DNA of 64,000 nt from Shewanella gelidimarina (GTDB taxonomy: Bacteria; Pseudomonadota; Gammaproteobacteria; Enterobacterales; Shewanellaceae): positions 186,001 through 250,000 of the forward strand of contig NZ_JAKIKW010000002.1 in assembly GCF_023283945.1 (NCBI RefSeq). Reading direction: 5' to 3'. A program made the position numbers and the translations under genes. The notes under the pieces were generated by a model. The model saw nothing but the letters and a program-made list of their open reading frames with translations, made no database searches and was not told the origin of the DNA. This document shows, piece after piece, positions 60,018 to 64,000 of this stretch (position 1 is the stretch's first letter; each line of letters starts with the position of its first letter).

Positions 60018-60231
60018 GGTTATTCTCACGTTTTTATTATGTTATGCGACTAGATTCACGCTATTGTACCTATTTTTGGCTAGTGGACTCCATTCGTTTT
60101 TTGCCAAAATTACGCTTAGTTACAAATCAATTGATTTAACAGTGCTGTTTGCTCGTATCAAAGTACGTGACTGGGAATGGTTTCCTGATAGACTGACTGT
60201 AATGACGCACTAGTACACCATTGAGGCTGAA

Positions 60232-60507
60232 ATGCGAGCAGAGTGGGATTTAGTTTTAGATAAAGTGATGGCTCAAAATGAACATAGCGCTTTAGTGACG
60301 TTATTTGAATTATTATTAACTGAAGAGGAACGCAGTGCCGTGGCAGGCCGATTAAAGGTTTTTCAAACTTTATTACGTAAAGAGATGAGCCAACGACAAA
60401 TTGCACAAGAGTATCAAATTAGTATCGCGACAATAACGCGCTGCTCAAATTATCTAAAGCATATGTCAGCAGAGCAACGAGAGCAGATAAAGCTGCTAAC
60501 GTTATAG
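60232..60507 (+). CDS. trpR: Trp operon repressor TrpR
   Basis: A 91-residue TrpR with the helix-turn-helix SQRQIAQEYQISIATITRCSNYLK and the dimer core FELLLTEEERSAVAGRLKVF. With tryptophan it represses trp and aro genes. A CACTAGTACA stretch at 60208-60217 resembles half of the trp operator and could give autoregulation. Confidence 0.94.
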   Translation: MRAEWDLVLDKVMAQNEHSALVTLFELLLTEEERSAVAGRLKVFQTLLRKEMSQRQIAQEYQISIATITRCSNYLKHMSAEQREQIKLLTL

Positions 60508-60734
60508 CGTCTATATGCCGTAGGATTCATGTATCTTGCGTTTACCATAACCTATCCACTCACAATCGCCCCGGCTGCAAAGGATTATCCTGAATACGGG
60601 AACGACTTTTGTGTTTTGTTGGTATATACGTTAATGAAGCACAATGATGGGACATGTTGATATCGATAGCAGGCTCGGAAGCCTTTCATATCATATTTTT
60701 AAACGCCATATATCGATAGGCTGATTTAGTGCAT

Positions 60735-60773
60735 AAAAAAACGCGTTTCATTTTAGTGAATGAAACGCGTTTT
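60735..60773. terminator. Bidirectional intrinsic terminator
   Basis: ACGCGTTTCATT and AATGAAACGCGT form a perfect 12 bp stem with A7 before it and T4 after. It lies between trpR and the convergent slyD and mainly ends slyD. Confidence 0.9.
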
Positions 60774-60797
60774 ATATGTCTAAAGAGCTAGCTTGAT

Positions 60798-61418
60798 TTA
60801 GTGTTTACAACCACAGCCACCGTTGCCATCGCAACCTTCTTTTGCTTCTTTAGTTTCATCGTCACTGCAGCATCCGCCTTCATGGCTGTGCTCATGATCA
60901 CCGCCACCACAGCATCCACCTTCATGTGAATGTTCGCCACCGCCACAGCTTCCGCCTGCATGGATATGGCCGTGAGCAATCTCTTCTTCTGTTGCAGCAC
61001 GAACTTCAAGCACTTCAACATTAAAGCTCAGTGTTTGACCCGCTAGTGGGTGATTACCGTCAACAATAACAACGTCATCTTTCACTTCAGTCACTTGAAC
61101 AGGACGTTGTCCCATTTCAGTTTCAGCAATAAATCGCATACCAGGAACGATATCTTCGATATCGCCAAAAGATGCTATTGGCACTTCTTGGCACAAGCCA
61201 TCATGATATGCGCCATAAGCTTGCTCAGCATCAACGGTGACGTCAAGAACGTTACCTTGCTCTTTACCTTCAAGAGCTGCTTCAAGGCCTGGGATCATAT
61301 TTTCTGCGCCGTGCAAATACAGCATCGGCTTGCCTTCAAAAGAGCTTTCAACAAGCTGACCTTTTGCATCTGATAATCGGTAATGGATGCTTACAGCACA
61401 TTTTTCGGTGATTTTCAT
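60798..61418 (-). CDS. slyD: FKBP-type peptidyl-prolyl isomerase SlyD
   Basis: A 206-residue SlyD: FKBP domain (CAVSIHYRLSDAKGQLVESS, MIPGLEAALEGKEQGN) with inserted flap domain, then a tail from about residue 145 rich in His, Cys and Gly (repeated HSHEGGCCGGGDHEHSHEGG). The tail binds nickel and other metals; SlyD helps hydrogenase nickel loading. The tail contains two near-identical blocks. Confidence 0.95.
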   Translation of the reverse strand: MKITEKCAVSIHYRLSDAKGQLVESSFEGKPMLYLHGAENMIPGLEAALEGKEQGNVLDVTVDAEQAYGAYHDGLCQEVPIASFGDIEDIVPGMRFIAETEMGQRPVQVTEVKDDVVIVDGNHPLAGQTLSFNVEVLEVRAATEEEIAHGHIHAGGSCGGGEHSHEGGCCGGGDHEHSHEGGCCSDDETKEAKEGCDGNGGCGCKH

Positions 61419-61966
61419 ATTGGCTCCAATCGGTAATTTGCGCGCATTCTAGCTTGCTTTTTATCAATTTGCGACAGGTTGGATTCACTTATGTTACCTA
61501 CACCACATCTTTATTTGAGCTGAGATAAATTCAACAAAGCTGACTTGGTTTTACTTATAGCCAAACATCATAAGTAGTGCATTTTTATTTGGTTTGTCGT
61601 TATAGCCAAGTTTAAATGTCTAAACGCAGGTGTAAATTGTAAAGTTAGCCGTTGGGGTATACTGGCTAGTCAATCTGTTTTTTGTCACTTTATCATCATG
61701 GCAAGAGACTGATCTTAAAAATTAATTGTTTATTAACAGCTGGTTATTGATATGTTTTACTTTTCTTTACGTAAGCGGAACCTTTGGTGGTCGTCGCATT
61801 TACAGATAGGTCTTCTCCTAAACCATGATTTATACCGCTTTTTGGCTGATTATTTAAGATGATGGTTATTAATGACAATAAACCCAATTTAGGGGTTGAC
61901 ACATCTTGGTTAAAAAGCAATTCTGTTAGCACACAAATTAATCCAATTGGATGAAACCTAATTTAT
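61419..61966. other. slyD-thrL intergenic region
   Basis: 548 bp, AT-rich, with promoters for slyD and the thr operon. A short open frame on the minus strand is not convincing. Confidence 0.45.
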
Positions 61967-62038
61967 ATGTTTAGCCACGTTTTAATGATCACCACGATTA
62001 TTACAACCACCACGATTACCATCGTGGGGGCGGGCTAA
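61967..62038 (+). CDS. thrL: Thr operon leader peptide
   Basis: A 23-residue peptide with the core MITTIITTTTITIVGAG: seven threonines and five isoleucines in a run, as in E. coli ThrL. Stalling at Thr or Ile codons would control the attenuator downstream. A start at the internal ATG (61985) is also possible. Confidence 0.92.
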   Translation: MFSHVLMITTIITTTTITIVGAG

Positions 62039-62097
62039 GCACAATCTGATATAAGTTAAATATCAAGCCCGCTCCCCACAAAGGAGCGGGCTTTTTT
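62026..62097 (+). terminator. Threonine attenuator
   Basis: The terminator is GCCCGCTCC/GGAGCGGGC (62067-62091) with a 7-base loop and six T. GGGGGCGGGCT at the end of thrL (62026-62036) can pair with AGCCCGCTCCCC and block it. Confidence 0.92.
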
Positions 62098-62130
62098 GTT
62101 TCTTTAGTGGCGCGGCACAAGGAGTTTTCG

Positions 62131-64000
62131 ATGAAAGTAATGAAATTTGGTGGTACCTCGCTTGCAAATTGGCAGCGATTTAGAGCAGCGGCAGATATTG
62201 TTATCCAGTCGGCAAAGACAGAAAGCACTGCTGTTGTACTGTCCGCACCCGCAACGGTCACCAATGGCTTAATTGAAATGGTTGAGGTTGCTGTTAATGG
62301 TGGTGACTATAAAGCCGTTTTAGCCAAAGTAGAGCAAGTGTTTAATGCTTTGTACGGTGACGCTGCTAGCACACTAACAGATGAACAAAATCAAAGACTC
62401 GGTGAACGTTTGCTGCAGCAGATGAAGTTTTGGGGCGATAAGCTGGCCGGAATGAGTTTGCTTAATGAGTGCCCAGAGAGTGTCGAAGCGGCGGTGTTAG
62501 TGGGGGGAGAAAAATTGTCTTCAGCTTTGATGGTTGAGGTGATGAAAGCTGCTGACTACCCATCGGCACTATTGGACCCTGAATCATTGCTGGTGGGTTA
62601 TGGCCCACGTTTAGAGTCAGCTGTTGATATTGAAGCGAGTAAGCTACGCTTTAGCGCATTAAACTTAAGTGATGCTCATGTTTGGGTGATGCCTGGTTTT
62701 ACCGCAGGAGACAGTGAAGGAAAAATTGTTACATTAGGGCGCAATGGCTCCGACTATTCTGCGGCGGTGCTCTCAGCTTGCTTACAAGCGAGTTGCTGCG
62801 AGATCTGGACTGATGTTGATGGCGTTTATAATACCGACCCACGTGTGGTTGCTGACGCTAAACTGCTACCTCAAATGAGTTATCAAGAGGCTATGGAAGT
62901 TTCTTACTTTGGTGCAAAGGTGCTGCACCCAAAGACTGTGGCTCCTATCGCGCAGTACCATATTCCTTGTTATATCCGTAATACGCTCAACCCTAAAGCT
63001 GTCGGGACGCTAGTGTCCAACGCACCTGATGAAACAGGGCTGAATGTTAAAGCGATCTCCAATCTTGATGATCAAACGATGTTTGATGTTTCGGGGCCAG
63101 GAATGAAAGGCATGGTGGGCATGGCCAGTCGTACATTAGGCGCAATATCACGCTCGGGTGTTTCCGTTTCACTGATTACGCAAAGCTCGTCTGAATACAG
63201 TATTAGTTTCTGTGTTTCCACCGAAGACGCTGCCAAAGCCAAACATGCGCTGGAGCAAGAGTTTGAGCTCGAACTTAAAAGTGATCTGTTAGAGCCGATA
63301 GAGATGCGCCATCAGTTGGCGATAGTGTCACTGATTGGTGATGGCATGCGCACCCATAAAGGTGTCGCGGCAAAGTTTTTCCAAGCCCTCGCACAAGCAA
63401 CCGTTAATATTGTCGCCATTGCCCAGGGATCTTCAGAGCGTTCAATCTCAGCCGTTATTGAGCAGCGAAAAACCAAACATGCTATTTCGGCATGCCACCA
63501 ATCTTTCTTTGATGTTCAGCACTATCTTGATGTTTTCCTTGTGGGCTGCGGCAATGTTGGCGCGGGGCTACTTGAACAGATAAAACAGCAGCGCCAAATG
63601 CTTAAAGAGCAGCATATCGCCGTACGGGTTTGCGGTATTGCGAATTCAAAGCAGATGTTATTGGATGCTAAAGGCATCGATTTATCGAGCTGGCAAGAGC
63701 TGTTAGCAGAGTCAAATCAAGCCGCGAGTATCGATGAGATGCTGGTATGGGCTAAAGAGCAGCAGTTACTTAACCCTGTGCTCGTTGACTGTACTTCAAG
63801 TGAGTTTGTGTCTGATCAGTATTTAGCGGTGATGAATTCAGGCTTACACGTGGTAACGCCAAATAAAAAGGCCAATACTCGTGACATGGATTACTACAAG
63901 GCATTGCGTCAAACAGCGCTAAAACAGCGTCGTCAGTTCTTGTATGAAACCACTGTCGGAGCCGGCCTACCTGTTATTGATAATCTTAAAAAACTGTTAT
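62131..64000 (+). CDS. thrA: Aspartokinase I / homoserine dehydrogenase I (cut by window edge)
   Basis: The frame runs from ATG at 62131 (AAGGAG upstream) off the window end, giving about 623 residues of the usual ~820. The aspartokinase motif KFGGTSLAN opens it; two ACT regulatory segments follow, and the homoserine dehydrogenase NAD site is FLVGCGNVGAGLL, then VTPNKKANT. It performs the first and third steps from aspartate to threonine and methionine and is feedback-inhibited by threonine in the family. No frameshift is seen. Confidence 0.95.
   Translation, partial: MKVMKFGGTSLANWQRFRAAADIVIQSAKTESTAVVLSAPATVTNGLIEMVEVAVNGGDYKAVLAKVEQVFNALYGDAASTLTDEQNQRLGERLLQQMKFWGDKLAGMSLLNECPESVEAAVLVGGEKLSSALMVEVMKAADYPSALLDPESLLVGYGPRLESAVDIEASKLRFSALNLSDAHVWVMPGFTAGDSEGKIVTLGRNGSDYSAAVLSACLQASCCEIWTDVDGVYNTDPRVVADAKLLPQMSYQEAMEVSYFGAKVLHPKTVAPIAQYHIPCYIRNTLNPKAVGTLVSNAPDETGLNVKAISNLDDQTMFDVSGPGMKGMVGMASRTLGAISRSGVSVSLITQSSSEYSISFCVSTEDAAKAKHALEQEFELELKSDLLEPIEMRHQLAIVSLIGDGMRTHKGVAAKFFQALAQATVNIVAIAQGSSERSISAVIEQRKTKHAISACHQSFFDVQHYLDVFLVGCGNVGAGLLEQIKQQRQMLKEQHIAVRVCGIANSKQMLLDAKGIDLSSWQELLAESNQAASIDEMLVWAKEQQLLNPVLVDCTSSEFVSDQYLAVMNSGLHVVTPNKKANTRDMDYYKALRQTALKQRRQFLYETTVGAGLPVIDNLKKLL

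Noticed and set aside
61744-61932. 62-codon minus-strand frame before thrL
   Set aside because: It lies in promoter DNA, has no ribosome-binding site and no recognisable motif.

Overview
The window looks like a chromosomal segment of a marine Shewanella. The gene order gltD-gltB-yhcC-hptA-oxyR, mutH/rppH-ptsP, nhaA-nhaR-sdhE-ygfX-nadB-rpoE-rseABC-lepA-lepB-rnc-era-recO-pdxJ-acpS, ffh-rpsP-rimM-trmD-rplS-aroF-tyrA-hcp-hcr and pheA-raiA matches my memory of that genus. The stand-alone phosphotransfer protein HptA and a class III cyclase beside oxyR fit it too. Choline-to-betaine genes (betIBA) and Na+/H+ antiporters suit a salt-water habitat. No database was searched, so the species is not named.

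Layout. 1-2.4 kb: betIBA osmoprotectant operon on the minus strand with a palindromic BetI-type operator. 2.4-5.7 kb: a MITE-like element, a nucleoside hydrolase and, convergent to it, an HTH-ribokinase fusion. 5.8-8.6 kb: the most accessory-looking part, with a degenerate array of ~350 bp repeats followed by two small gene cassettes, each ending in an attC-like recombination site, and no integrase in view. 8.7-14.6 kb: glutamate synthase gltBD. 15-19.6 kb: radical SAM protein, HptA, OxyR, a membrane-bound cyclase and MutH. 20.3-25.4 kb: rppH-ptsP, a second MITE lying in the ptsP stop codon, a TSUP exporter and a long-form thyA; lgt, usually found here, is absent. 25.7-30.6 kb: nhaA, nhaR, sdhE-ygfX and nadB. 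30.9-40.7 kb: the sigma-E operon with its own sigma-E promoter, then lepA-lepB-rnc-era, a ~10 bp tandem repeat tract, recO, pdxJ and acpS. 40.7-44.3 kb: small membrane proteins, a CorC/CNNM-type protein and YpjD. 44.7-50.8 kb: ffh, the ribosomal rpsP operon and aroF-tyrA. 51-55.8 kb: NsrR-box hcp-hcr and a CPA1 antiporter. 55.9-58.5 kb: pheA with its pheL attenuator, and raiA. 58.8-64 kb: cytochrome b561, cytochrome c', trpR, slyD, and thrL-thrA, which runs off the end.

Three functional themes recur. Aromatic and aspartate-family amino-acid synthesis (aroF, tyrA, pheA, trpR, thrA) shows two readable attenuators with leader peptides rich in the regulating amino acids. Stress sensing covers envelope (RpoE/RseABC), peroxide (OxyR), nitrosative (NsrR box/Hcp-Hcr) and redox/Arc (HptA) responses. 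Ion and osmotic balance is covered by the Bet proteins, NhaA/NhaR and the CPA1 antiporter.

The most unusual items are: a PheA protein carrying a third, C-terminal domain related to class I-beta DAHP synthase whose catalytic residues are all replaced; the integrase-less attC cassette pair beside the repeat array; the MITE pair with 17 bp inverted ends, one of which rebuilt a stop codon; and the missing lgt. No rRNA, tRNA or CRISPR array was seen.
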